Positions 1 through 7,062 of a stretch of 12,693 nucleotides of DNA are shown piece by piece. Each line of letters opens with the position of its first letter. Position 1 is the first letter of the stretch. Source of the stretch: Planctomycetaceae bacterium (GTDB lineage Bacteria > Planctomycetota > Planctomycetia > Pirellulales > Thermoguttaceae); the NCBI GenBank assembly GCA_031267635.1, contig JAIRYX010000217.1, positions 1 through 12,693 on the forward strand, given 5' to 3'. The position numbers and the translations under genes are program-made. The notes under the pieces were generated by a model. It did no database searches and had not been told where the DNA came from. It saw nothing but the letters and a program-made list of their open reading frames with translations.

Positions 1-176
1 ACCACCAGTTTTTCAAGATCGAGTTTACGCCGAATCGCTCGCGGCAAATATTTTTTCAGAAACGCAATGGCAAGCGTCACTATGCCAAACGTTTCCTCAA
101 AAAATAAGTTGTGCGTCACCCTATATTCATCTGCAATGTGGTTGTTCCGCTTGCTCGCCATGTGCCTGGATGCCAT
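1..176 (-). CDS. Rpn/YhgA-like recombination-promoting nuclease (putative transposase), N-terminal part, cut by window edge
   Basis: A reading frame on the minus strand opens at the ATG at 176-174 and runs off the window after 58 codons without a stop. After a short polar N-terminus it has a HN-LFFEETFG stretch, then an FLKKYLP motif and a segment ending LDLEKL. This order matches the start of the Rpn / YhgA-like family (PD-(D/E)XK nuclease fold, often annotated 'putative transposase'), where H-D-x-x-F-K-x-x-F is followed by FL..YLP and a DL..L strand. Family members are DNA nucleases linked to RecA-independent recombination. The catalytic PD-(D/E)XK residues would lie beyond the edge. The start is uncertain: a second ATG at 161 is equally possible and neither has a clear ribosome binding site. 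It lies 30 nt after the ribBA stop on the same strand, with no terminator seen between. Confidence 0.72.
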   Translation of the reverse strand, partial: MASRHMASKRNNHIADEYRVTHNLFFEETFGIVTLAIAFLKKYLPRAIRRKLDLEKLV

Positions 177-206
177 AAAATTTCAATAGTCAAAAATAAG
201 ACAACT

Positions 207-1415
207 TCAAAACTTATCAGGAATATTATGTCCCATTCTATCACGTTTGGTGGCGATGTAATGTTCGTTGTACAGATTGACTTGTCCCATAATCGGAATC
301 TGATCAACCACTTCAAGGTCAAATCCACCGTAAATAAACGCATCGGTCTTTTTCGGATTGTTTGTCAACAACCGCACCTTGGCAATCCCCAGATCTTTGA
401 GAATTTGAATCCCAACGCCGTAATCCCGTAAGTCCGCTTTGTATCCCAACGCAATATTCGCATCCACCGTGTCGAGTCCTTGATCCTGCAATTTGTACGC
501 TTTGATTTTTTCAGCAAGCCCGATACCGCGACCTTCTTGCGGCAGGTACACCAAAACGCCCGCGTTTTCTTCCTGCATTTTTTTCATCGCAAGATGTAAC
601 TGATCGCCGCAATCGCACCGCAGGGAACCAATCAAATCACCGGTAAAACAAGACGAATGTAACCGCACTAACGGCGCGTCCGTTTTCGTAATGTCACCTA
701 ACACAATGGCAATCGGCTCTTCCGGTTCGTATTTGACGCGATAAATCCGAATCACGCCGATACCATATTTTGTCGGCAACTTAGATTCAACGACACATTC
801 GACCATTTTTTCATGACGACGGCGATAACGAATTAGCTCTTCAATTGTCGTGATGCGCAAATGATAATTTTCCGCCAATTCAAAAAGCTCATTGGTTGCG
901 GCACGGTTTCCGGTTTCGTTTAAAATTTCGCAAAGCACACCTGCGGGCTGCAAACCGGCAAGCCGCACAAGATCAATCGCCGCTTCGGTATGCCCTGCAC
1001 GCCGAAGAACACCGCCTTCTTTCGCCGCCAACGGAAAAAGATGTCCCGGGCGTACAAAATCGGATGGCTTGGCATTAGGACTAATTGCCGCGAGAATGGT
1101 TGCCGCTTTTTCCTGCGCGGTGATTCCTGTTCGCACAGATACAAGATCAATCGGAACCGTGAACGCCGTTTGCAACGGCGCGGTATTTTCCGCTACCATC
1201 GGCGGCAAGTCCAATTTATGACACAATTCCGGCAAAATCGGCATACAAACCTGTCCACGACCATGTTTCAGCATGAAATTTACTTTTTCATCCGTGATTT
1301 TTTCTGCTGCACAAATCAAATCGCCTTCATTTTCGCGTTCCTGATCGTCAGTAACAATCACAATTTCGCCGTTTGTTACTGATTCAAGGACTTCCTCAAT
1401 GGAAGAATAAGTCAT
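207..1415 (-). CDS. ribBA: RibBA: 3,4-dihydroxy-2-butanone-4-phosphate synthase / GTP cyclohydrolase II
   Basis: This bifunctional cytoplasmic enzyme starts both branches of riboflavin synthesis. The N-terminal half converts ribulose 5-phosphate to 3,4-dihydroxy-2-butanone 4-phosphate; the C-terminal half opens GTP to the pyrimidine precursor. The DHBP synthase half (about residues 1-200) shows the acidic R27-ENEGD loop, R122-PGH and G141-HTEA. The GTP cyclohydrolase II half (about 205-402) shows the zinc cysteines C256, C267 and C269 (SLRCDCG), QEGRGIGL near 293-300 and TNNPKK near 351-356. At 402 aa the length is normal for a fusion. The frame is open further upstream, but the ATG at 1415 is preferred because GGTGA lies about 5 nt before it and homology starts there. 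No other rib gene is in the window. A promoter lies at 1578-1606 and a MITE fills most of the leader. Confidence 0.96.
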   Translation of the reverse strand: MTYSSIEEVLESVTNGEIVIVTDDQERENEGDLICAAEKITDEKVNFMLKHGRGQVCMPILPELCHKLDLPPMVAENTAPLQTAFTVPIDLVSVRTGITAQEKAATILAAISPNAKPSDFVRPGHLFPLAAKEGGVLRRAGHTEAAIDLVRLAGLQPAGVLCEILNETGNRAATNELFELAENYHLRITTIEELIRYRRRHEKMVECVVESKLPTKYGIGVIRIYRVKYEPEEPIAIVLGDITKTDAPLVRLHSSCFTGDLIGSLRCDCGDQLHLAMKKMQEENAGVLVYLPQEGRGIGLAEKIKAYKLQDQGLDTVDANIALGYKADLRDYGVGIQILKDLGIAKVRLLTNNPKKTDAFIYGGFDLEVVDQIPIMGQVNLYNEHYIATKRDRMGHNIPDKF

Positions 1416-1479
1416 ATTTTCACCATGGAATATTGAATAAAAAATACTATTCAGAAATATTGACAATTAAAGAATTTTA

Positions 1480-1570
1480 GGGAACTTCTAAAAACCTCAT
1501 TTTCAACAAATGTAACCGTTGCAAAATAAGGGCTTACGAATATTCGGGGATGAGGTTTTAGGAAGTTTCC
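1480..1570. repeat. MITE copy A (91 bp) flanked by TTTA direct repeats
   Basis: Terminal inverted repeats of about 21 bp: left GGGAACTTCTAAAAACCTCA; right, read inward, GGAAACTTCCTAAAACCTCA. A TTTA lies on each side (1476-1479 and 1571-1574). There is no ORF. The first 16 bases are identical to the left end of the element at 7237-7335, which has the same TTTA flanks, so this is a small non-autonomous transposable element family. It lies inside the ribBA 5' untranslated region. Confidence 0.78.
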
Positions 1571-1577
1571 TTTAAAT

Positions 1578-1606
1578 ATTATACCGCACAAAACCGTTTT
1601 TGCCAA
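1578..1606 (-). promoter_or_regulatory. Predicted sigma70-type promoter of ribBA
   Basis: On the minus strand TTGGCA (1606-1601), a 17-nt spacer and a consensus TATAAT (1583-1578). The predicted start near 1571 is at the outer edge of MITE copy A, so the ribBA mRNA would carry the whole MITE in its roughly 155-nt leader. I found no FMN riboswitch (RFN element) here. Confidence 0.6.
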
Positions 1607-1734
1607 ATGCCATGACAGTTCATCATGAAATGAGGGTAAAGTAAGAGTGTACAAGATAACTTAATGAGGACAATATCTGTAACAAATTTGCGATTTCGTG
1701 GCAAAAAAAACTTAAAGTTATCAGAAATCAGTTC

Positions 1735-2178
1735 TCAAATACAATATTCAATTTCAACGAAACTATTCGCTTTATGAATATCAATCAAATCCTTGAGTGT
1801 ATAACGTGCGAAAATTTCACGGATACCTTGATTGATTGTTGACCATAAAACTCGCGGAACACAACCTTTGGTACGCTTACAAGCTAAGTCGGAATTGATG
1901 CAGTCCACGAGAGTAATCTGTCCTTCCATCACCTCAAAAATCTCAAGAATTGTAACATCTTCCGGTGACTTTCCCAATTTGAAACCGCCAGCCGCTCCGC
2001 GTACCGATGCGACCAACCCCGATTTTCTCAGTTCAATAATCAATCGGCTGATGTATTTTTCTGAAATCTCTTGATTTATCGCAACTTCTCGAATAGTTCG
2101 CGGTTTGGTTTCTGTGCCATAAATTGCAATATCCAGCAAAATGCGAAGTCCGTAACGTCCTCTGGTTGAAATTTTCAT
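1735..2178 (-). CDS. Rrf2 family transcriptional regulator with three conserved-type cysteines
   Basis: A 147-aa winged-helix DNA-binding protein of the Rrf2 family (IscR, NsrR, CymR, RirA). It begins MKIST-RGRYGLR, typical of the family. A helix-turn-helix covers about residues 27-55 and the wing carries R60-GAAGGF. A regulatory segment has C93, C100 and C106, nearly the positions of the [2Fe-2S] cysteines of IscR (92, 98, 104), although the first interval is one residue longer. CymR-type cysteine regulators lack these cysteines, so an Fe-S or redox signal is likely; this is inference. It is divergent from cysK-metY and is probably their regulator. It is probably also autoregulated, because a perfect palindrome fills the spacer of its own promoter. 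The ATG at 2178 has no strong ribosome binding site but is the natural family start. Confidence 0.9.
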   Translation of the reverse strand: MKISTRGRYGLRILLDIAIYGTETKPRTIREVAINQEISEKYISRLIIELRKSGLVASVRGAAGGFKLGKSPEDVTILEIFEVMEGQITLVDCINSDLACKRTKGCVPRVLWSTINQGIREIFARYTLKDLIDIHKANSFVEIEYCI

Positions 2179-2288
2179 GATTAATATTATGTGATTGATG
2201 TTTCTTATAAAAATAAATAATTAAGACGATCTAAAAAGCGTTTTAAGTCGCAAGCTTCAATAATTCCAATCTCATATTTCTCATTTCA

Positions 2289-2317
2289 ATTATACACTAC
2301 TGATTCAGTAGTTTCAA
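2289..2317 (-). promoter_or_regulatory. Promoter of the Rrf2 gene with operator in its spacer
   Basis: On the minus strand TTGAAA (2317-2312), 17 nt, then consensus TATAAT (2294-2289). The spacer holds the perfect palindrome ACTACTGATTCAGTAGT (plus strand, 2296-2312; 8-bp arms around one base). A repressor bound here would cover both promoter elements. The predicted start near 2282 gives a leader of about 104 nt. Confidence 0.68.
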
Positions 2318-2414
2318 GAGATCCTCTTCCAAAATACCAAAATCGCCATTTTGCGTTCTTCAAAAAAAAAAACTATAATTCCTATCAATTTCTAGGGAAA
2401 TCAGTTTTCGCCCC

Positions 2415-2442
2415 TTGTAGAGATTGCCGATTCTGTTATATT
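2415..2442 (+). promoter_or_regulatory. Predicted promoter of the cysK-metY operon
   Basis: TTGTAG (2415-2420), a 16-nt spacer and TATATT (2437-2442). The predicted start near 2449 gives a leader of about 69 nt, too short for a SAM riboswitch or T-box, and none is seen. The -35 is weak, which would fit an activated or tightly regulated promoter. Confidence 0.5.
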
Positions 2443-2452
2443 AAATTCAACG

Positions 2453-2467
2453 CTACTGTTTTGGTAG
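2453..2467. promoter_or_regulatory. Candidate Rrf2 operator at the cysK start point
   Basis: CTACTGTTTTGGTAG has the CTAC-N7-GTAG form of the perfect palindrome in the regulator's own promoter (2297-2311) and shares its CTACTG half. It lies at about +4 to +18 of the predicted cysK transcript, a normal place for repression. Confidence 0.5.
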
Positions 2468-2517
2468 AGATGTTAAAAACACCAATAATTAATGTCAAGG
2501 AAAGGAGTGTAAGAATC

Positions 2518-3468
2518 ATGTCCAACGGTATTTATTCCAGTATTCTCGAAAAAATCGGCAAAACGCCTTTGATTCGCGTCAATCGGCTCAATACTGGCAA
2601 GGCGGAAATTCTGGCAAAAGTTGAACTTTTCAACCCTGCCGGAAGCGTCAAAGACCGTATTGCAATTGCGATGATCGAAGCGGCGGAAAAAAACGGAATT
2701 TTGAAACATAATTCCGTGATCATTGAACCGACAAGCGGTAACACCGGAATCGGGCTTGCGATTGTCGCCGCAGTGAAAGGGTATCGCTTGACGCTGACTA
2801 TGCCGGAAACAATGAGCATCGAACGCCGAAAATTATTAGCGGCGTATGGCGCGGAAATTGTCCTTACGGAAGGAAGCAAGGGAATGAAAGGAGCAATTAT
2901 CAAAGCGGAAGAGCTTGCAGCAAAAATTCCTAACGCTTTTATGCCGCAGCAGTTTGCGAATCCTGCCAATCCCGCTTATCATCGATTGACGACCGCCGAA
3001 GAAATTTGGAGCGATACCAATGGTCAGTTGGACATCTTTGTAGCGGGAGTCGGAACCGGTGGAACATTGACCGGAGTCGGCGAGGTGTTAAAAGAACGTT
3101 TGCCCAACATAAAAATCGTTGCCGTTGAGCCGAAAGATTCACCGGTACTTTCTGGCGGCAAACCCGGTTCGCACGGGATTCAAGGAATCGGCGCGGGATT
3201 TATTCCGACTGTTCTGAACACGAAAATTATTGACGAAATTATTCAAGTTGGAACGGAAGACGCTGGCGCGGTTGCGCGTGCGGCGGCAAAGCGGGAAGGT
3301 TTACTTGTCGGAATTTCGTCCGGTGCGGCATTACACGCCGCGCTGCAACTCAGCGAGCGTCTTGAAAACGCCGGAAAGAGAATTGTTACAGTCCTGCCGG
3401 ATACCGGAGAACGTTATCTGTCCGGCTGGTTATTTGAAATCGACTATTTTGCACAACACAATTTTTAA
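2518..3468 (+). CDS. cysK: Cysteine synthase A (O-acetylserine sulfhydrylase)
   Basis: A cytoplasmic PLP enzyme that makes L-cysteine from O-acetylserine and sulfide. Visible signatures: the PLP lysine K45 in NPAGSVKDR; the substrate loop PTSGNTG (71-77); the phosphate-binding GTGGT (179-183); the SSGAA segment (267-271) that holds the pyridine nitrogen; and the C-terminal LPDTGERYLS. At 316 aa the length is normal for CysK rather than CysM or a CBS fusion. The ATG at 2518 is preferred over the upstream TTG at 2461 because AAAGGAG lies 10 nt before it and homology begins there; the TTG would also overlap the candidate operator. It is first in an operon with metY (26-nt gap), divergent from the Rrf2 gene. 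Confidence 0.95.
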   Translation: MSNGIYSSILEKIGKTPLIRVNRLNTGKAEILAKVELFNPAGSVKDRIAIAMIEAAEKNGILKHNSVIIEPTSGNTGIGLAIVAAVKGYRLTLTMPETMSIERRKLLAAYGAEIVLTEGSKGMKGAIIKAEELAAKIPNAFMPQQFANPANPAYHRLTTAEEIWSDTNGQLDIFVAGVGTGGTLTGVGEVLKERLPNIKIVAVEPKDSPVLSGGKPGSHGIQGIGAGFIPTVLNTKIIDEIIQVGTEDAGAVARAAAKREGLLVGISSGAALHAALQLSERLENAGKRIVTVLPDTGERYLSGWLFEIDYFAQHNF

Positions 3469-3494
3469 CTTACTTGAGAGGAATATTTTTTCCA

Positions 3495-4787
3495 ATGAGC
3501 GAAAAACAATATCACATTGAAACCCTTGCAATTCATGCCGGTCAGGAATCTCCCGACGTCGCAACACAAGCTCGTGCGGTGCCGGTTTACCGGACAACGG
3601 CATACAATTTCAAAAACTCGCAACACGGAGCCGACTTATTCGCGCTACGGGAACTCGGCAACATTTATTCGCGATTGATGAATCCGACGAACGATGTTCT
3701 CGAAAAACGTCTTGCCGCGTTAGACGGCGGAGCCGCTGGTTTGACGCTTTCCAGCGGAACGGCGGCTGTGTATTTCACGATCACCAACATCCTTCGGCAT
3801 GGCGACGAGTTCGTTACCGCGTCGAACCTGTACGGCGGAACGTTCACGCAATTCGACGCGATTTTGCCACAAGGCGGAATCACTGCGCGGTTCACGCCGG
3901 TCAATGATTTCAAAGCGGTCGAAGCGGCGATTAACGAAAAGACGCGAGCCATTTTCATTGAAACTATCGGCAATCCGGTTTTGGACGTTGCCGACATTGA
4001 AAGTTACGCAAAAATTGCTCAAAAGCATCATTTGCCGTTGATTGTCGATTCGACATTTACGCCGCCGACATTGCTCCGTCCGATTGAATACGGAGCAAAC
4101 ATCGTAATTCACTCGCTTTCCAAATGGATCGGCGGGCATGGAACTGGCATCGGCGGCATTGTGATTGACGACGGCAAATTTGATTGGACTGACCCGAAAT
4201 TTACTCTTTTCAACGAACCGGATCGCGGTTATCACGGTTTACGGTTTGCGCATGATCTCGGACCGCTCAATCCGTTGGCGTTTATTTTACGGCTTCGCAC
4301 TGTTGGACTTCGTAATCAAGGTCCAACGCTTGCTCCCGATGCGGCGTGGATTTTTCTACAAGGTGTCGAGTCGTTACCGCTTCGTGCGCAGCGGCACAGT
4401 GAAAACGCGCAAAAAGTTGCGGAGTATTTGAGCAAACATCCGAAAGTGACTTGGATACGTTATCCAGGGTTGAAAGACGATCCGTCCGCGAAACTCACGA
4501 AAAAATATCTTCCAAACGGCGCAGGCGGTATGGTTGTTTTCGGCGTGAAAGGCGGAAGTAAAGCGGCGATTAAGTTGGTCGATAATATCAAGTTGTTCAG
4601 CTTATTGGCGAATGTCGGCGACGCGAAAAGTTTGATCATTCACTCGGCAAGCACGACGCACTCGCAGTTGAGCGAAGAAGACCAAAAGAAAAGCGGTTTG
4701 AACGACGACTTAATCCGGCTTTCCATCGGCTTGGAACACGTTGACGATATTATCGGCGCACTCGACGATGCATTGAAGCTTGTGTGA
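3495..4787 (+). CDS. metY: O-acetylhomoserine aminocarboxypropyltransferase (sulfhydrylase)
   Basis: A PLP enzyme of the Cys/Met metabolism family that makes homocysteine from O-acetylhomoserine and sulfide, the direct-sulfhydrylation route to methionine. The PLP lysine is K210 in HSLSKWIGGHG. Other family marks are YSRLMNPTNDVLE (58-70), SSGTAA (86-91) and the late NVGDAKSLIIHSASTTH segment typical of MetY rather than MetB or MetC. At 430 aa the length fits MetY. The ATG at 3495 begins the usual MSEKQYHIETLAIHAGQ start; GAGAGGAA lies about 12 nt upstream, rather far, and the in-frame TTG at 3474 is less likely. It follows cysK by 26 nt, so both sulfhydrylases draw sulfide in one operon. The terminator at 4812-4849 follows. 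Confidence 0.94.
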   Translation: MSEKQYHIETLAIHAGQESPDVATQARAVPVYRTTAYNFKNSQHGADLFALRELGNIYSRLMNPTNDVLEKRLAALDGGAAGLTLSSGTAAVYFTITNILRHGDEFVTASNLYGGTFTQFDAILPQGGITARFTPVNDFKAVEAAINEKTRAIFIETIGNPVLDVADIESYAKIAQKHHLPLIVDSTFTPPTLLRPIEYGANIVIHSLSKWIGGHGTGIGGIVIDDGKFDWTDPKFTLFNEPDRGYHGLRFAHDLGPLNPLAFILRLRTVGLRNQGPTLAPDAAWIFLQGVESLPLRAQRHSENAQKVAEYLSKHPKVTWIRYPGLKDDPSAKLTKKYLPNGAGGMVVFGVKGGSKAAIKLVDNIKLFSLLANVGDAKSLIIHSASTTHSQLSEEDQKKSGLNDDLIRLSIGLEHVDDIIGALDDALKLV

Positions 4788-4811
4788 AGTTTATCACACT
4801 TTTTATCACAT

Positions 4812-4849
4812 AAAAATACCGAACTGGAAAACAGTTCGGTATTTTTTTT
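4812..4849 (+). terminator. Rho-independent terminator after metY, probably bidirectional
   Basis: A 15-bp perfect stem (4812-4826 with 4832-4846) around a GAAAA loop, including core ATACCGAACTG, ends in a T-run to 4849. On the minus strand the same stem is followed by T5, so it could also stop transcripts leaving the lipoprotein gene at 5051. Confidence 0.9.
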
Positions 4850-4913
4850 GCGAGTTTTTGGAAACGTCAATACCAATGTGTGTTTTGAGTGATTGATTTT
4901 TCATGGAAATTTG

Positions 4914-5042
4914 TTATACTCCTCACACTTGAGATTTTGACTTTTAAGACAGTGTTGATCGTTCATCACGTCCCCCAAGCCCCTCTTGTCCCTAATGTCC
5001 CTTGTTTGATGAAAACCGAATTTTAAAGGGTGAGGAGTATAA
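4914..5042. repeat. Small inverted-repeat element (129 bp), copy 1
   Basis: Ends in a perfect 13-bp inverted repeat: TTATACTCCTCAC (4914-4926) and GTGAGGAGTATAA (5030-5042), extending to about 16 of 17. There is no ORF; the interior is rich in GTCCC/CCCTTGT runs. Read in reverse complement, its right half resembles 7170-7232 plus 7336-7352 (shared CTCCTCAC, TTTCATCAAA, AAGGGACA and TTAGGGACAAG). This makes it a repeated, probably mobile or MITE-like unit. It lies between the metY terminator and the lipoprotein stop. Confidence 0.62.
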
Positions 5043-5050
5043 ACAGGTTT

Positions 5051-5461
5051 TTATTTTGATTCCAACGCGAAATCAAACGGTTGTTTGCTTTTATTTTCCA
5101 CGTCAATTGTCAATTCTGATTTTTTATTGTACTTGGCGGGAATGTATTGTTCAAATTCTTCACTAGGCGGCATATCGGGATAAATACTGATCATTTTTCC
5201 CGTTTTGCGGTTTGCCGTAATCTGAACGACATACTTGCCCGGCATAATGTCGGACGTGTAGTGTCCTTGTTGAATGGAACCGCCGGAAGAAACGCCGCTT
5301 TCGCCGCCTGTCGGAAAAAATGTGATTGCTCCGTCCGCAAGCGGAACGCCGTCCAGTGCGACATTGCCTCGGATGGCAACACGTCCGTCCGATCTTCCGC
5401 ATCCCGTTAGCAGAACAGCCAACAACACCAAAATCAAACCAATGAAATTTTTTCTACACAT
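5051..5461 (-). CDS. Small exported lipoprotein, Planctomycete DUF1559-associated type
   Basis: A 136-aa protein with a type II signal peptide: charged MCRKN, a hydrophobic stretch at residues 7-18 and lipobox LLTG-C21, so it should be lipid-anchored after C21. The mature part (RVAIRGNVALDGVPLADGAITFFP, then PGKYVVQITA) looks like a small carboxypeptidase-regulatory / transthyretin-like beta-sandwich. Such lipoproteins commonly accompany DUF1559 genes in Planctomycetes; their function is unknown. It lies 128 nt after the DUF1559 gene on the same strand, with no clear terminator between, so co-transcription is likely. The start is set by GAGGA about 5 nt before the ATG at 5461. Confidence 0.82.
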   Translation of the reverse strand: MCRKNFIGLILVLLAVLLTGCGRSDGRVAIRGNVALDGVPLADGAITFFPTGGESGVSSGGSIQQGHYTSDIMPGKYVVQITANRKTGKMISIYPDMPPSEEFEQYIPAKYNKKSELTIDVENKSKQPFDFALESK

Positions 5462-5589
5462 AAAGTCCTCAAAAATAAAGTTTATGAAACGGTTTTGTAA
5501 AAAGAAAAGCGAGCGTCTTACTCCAAAGGATACGGTAGCATTTCAAAGAAAGACACCGCCTTTCTTACACAACTTTTACACAACCTTGT

Positions 5590-6606
5590 TTACAATCCTG
5601 CCGCTTCGCCGCCGTCTGCCGTTGCCGCTGCGCGCCAGTGATCAATATTGATTGTGTCGGAAACAAATTGAACGGAACCGTCTGCAAGTCCCGCGTTAAT
5701 TCCTCCTGTATGATAACTTCGGGCGGCAATGATTTGGTTGACCGGATTCCCTTCTGTTGCGCTTCCCCGTTTTCCCGGTGCGCCAATAAGACCAGATGGA
5801 TAATTGCTTGATACATTAAACATCACATCGCCGCCTTTATTATTTGGCGAAAGCCAAGCAGTAAACCCTGCTCCCAGACCATTACGAATATCGCCGACAA
5901 AACAATCATTGGCGTAATCGCCTTGCGGAGGAGTTACTTCCGCAAACAACAAGGTATTACTTGTGCCGTCGGCAATAGATGATAATGGCTTCGCTTTCTG
6001 GCATTTCCAAGGCGCCGTACATTTAATCGTTTGTGCCGGACTGGAACCGGGAATTGTCATTTCATTTTGGTCGTAATCGGTTGCTCCCAAATTGGCGGCG
6101 TAACAACCGCCCAATCTTCGATAATTTGTATTTGAAGCGGTAAGCATTCCCCCGCCGTGCGTCGGACATACCAAAAAATTGACTTCCGCCGTTCTATAAG
6201 TCAATCCCGCGGCTCCAGAAGTCCACCCAGTATTCTGCCAAAATCCTGCGGATTCTGAAATCGCTTGATCGACCAACGCATTTTGTTCGCTGTAGAGCCA
6301 GATTCGCGGTACCCAGGAAGGCCCCCCAAAAACGTAATGATCGTTCTGATTAGTCGCAGTTGGGGCGTGGAGCGGGTTGTTACTGGTTGACGCCGGACTG
6401 CAATAATACGGAAGCGTCTTTGCCGTATCCAGATAATTGTGCGTTGCCAGTCCGAGTTGCTTGAGGTTGTTCGTGCACTGCATTCGACGTGCCGCTTCCC
6501 GCGCCGCTTGAACCGCCGGTAACAGAAGTGCAATTAACACGCCGATGATTGCAATAACCACCAGAAGTTCGACAAGCGTAAAGCCAAAACGTAATGTGAT
6601 TTTCAT
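5590..6606 (-). CDS. DUF1559 domain protein with prepilin-type N-terminal cleavage/methylation signal
   Basis: A 338-aa protein of the DUF1559 family, found in very many copies in Planctomycetes and of unknown function. The N-terminus is a class III (type IV prepilin) signal: short basic MKITLRF, cleavage after G8, then FTLVELLVVIAIIGVLIALL with the +5 glutamate at E13, followed by VQAAREAARRMQC and NNLKQLGLATHNY. The C-terminus has the usual SYHTGGINAGLADGSVQFVSDTI ending. It is probably processed by a prepilin peptidase and anchored in the inner membrane or assembled as a pseudopilin; this is inference. GGAGAA lies about 8 nt before the ATG at 6606. It is first in a pair with the lipoprotein gene and is read from a promoter about 450 nt upstream through a structured leader. 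Confidence 0.93.
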   Translation of the reverse strand: MKITLRFGFTLVELLVVIAIIGVLIALLLPAVQAAREAARRMQCTNNLKQLGLATHNYLDTAKTLPYYCSPASTSNNPLHAPTATNQNDHYVFGGPSWVPRIWLYSEQNALVDQAISESAGFWQNTGWTSGAAGLTYRTAEVNFLVCPTHGGGMLTASNTNYRRLGGCYAANLGATDYDQNEMTIPGSSPAQTIKCTAPWKCQKAKPLSSIADGTSNTLLFAEVTPPQGDYANDCFVGDIRNGLGAGFTAWLSPNNKGGDVMFNVSSNYPSGLIGAPGKRGSATEGNPVNQIIAARSYHTGGINAGLADGSVQFVSDTINIDHWRAAATADGGEAAGL

Positions 6607-6641
6607 AACCTATTCTCCTTAAAAAGAGAGTTTAAAAATTT

Positions 6642-6931
6642 ACAGATTACAAACAAATAATCTGTTTCGCTACAAAGTGGGAAAAACACTAGCCAAGAAA
6701 CGGCAACAGAATGTCGCTATTAGAATAGGAGCGACACGATTGAAAAACAGGATCATTCCCACCTACGAAAGTGGTGCATTACATATTTCACATATGTAAC
6801 GCTGAATTACACCCATGGAATGATACGCGACGCTCCCTTAGCGGGAGCCACGCAACTTTACCATTCCACTGTAAATTTTCTACCCGGAAAATCCGGTCGT
6901 AATGTAAAAAATTACAGTTCGCCGAAGCGAA
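6642..6931 (-). ncRNA. Candidate structured 5' leader RNA of the DUF1559 gene (unknown class)
   Basis: Read on the minus strand, this stretch is a chain of helices: a UUCG-capped hairpin (6931-6918, stem TTCGC/GCGAA); ACTGTAA/TTACAGT arms (6912-6918 with 6868-6874) enclosing CCGG/CCGG; GCTCCC-loop-GGGAGC (6848-6832); an 11-bp stem with one G-U around TTACATAT/ATATGTAA (6802-6776); TGTCGCT/AGCGACA (6736-6712); and ACAGATTA/TAATCTGT (6665-6642) followed by a T-rich run just before the ribosome binding site. TATCATTCC (6825-6817) can pair either with GGAATGGTA (6867-6859) or with GGAATGAT (6759-6752), which would be mutually exclusive. The G-U pairs and the UUCG loop favour the minus strand. I recognise no known riboswitch. 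Confidence 0.45.
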
Positions 6932-7062
6932 TTTTTTTCAATAGTTGACGTACTCGATTATTTTTTAACACCCGAACAAAAATTCGGGCAATTTATTTTT
7001 CAAAGCGGAAAAATGGTCTCCAAATATGAAATTTTTAAAAATAAAAAAACACAATATTGACT

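Noticed and set aside
3..107. Plus-strand open frame of 34 codons from the window edge, ending in a basic tail
   Set aside because: The opposite strand over the same bases encodes a recognisable Rpn/YhgA-like N-terminus, so this is its shadow.
1451..1654. A 67-codon minus-strand frame upstream of ribBA
   Set aside because: It spans the MITE and the ribBA promoter and shows no protein-like composition.
1416..1734. FMN riboswitch expected before a riboflavin gene
   Set aside because: None of the conserved RFN-element segments is visible; the leader is taken up by the MITE.
2461..2517. Upstream TTG start for cysK adding 19 residues
   Set aside because: The extension is not family-like, and a strong AAAGGAG precedes the ATG at 2518.
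6712..6938. Plus-strand small RNA ending in a TTCGC/GCGAA hairpin and T7 run
   Set aside because: Possible, but two mismatches on the plus strand become G-U pairs on the minus strand, the hairpin loop is UUCG on the minus strand, and a near-consensus promoter points that way. The T7 run may still act as a weak plus-strand terminator.
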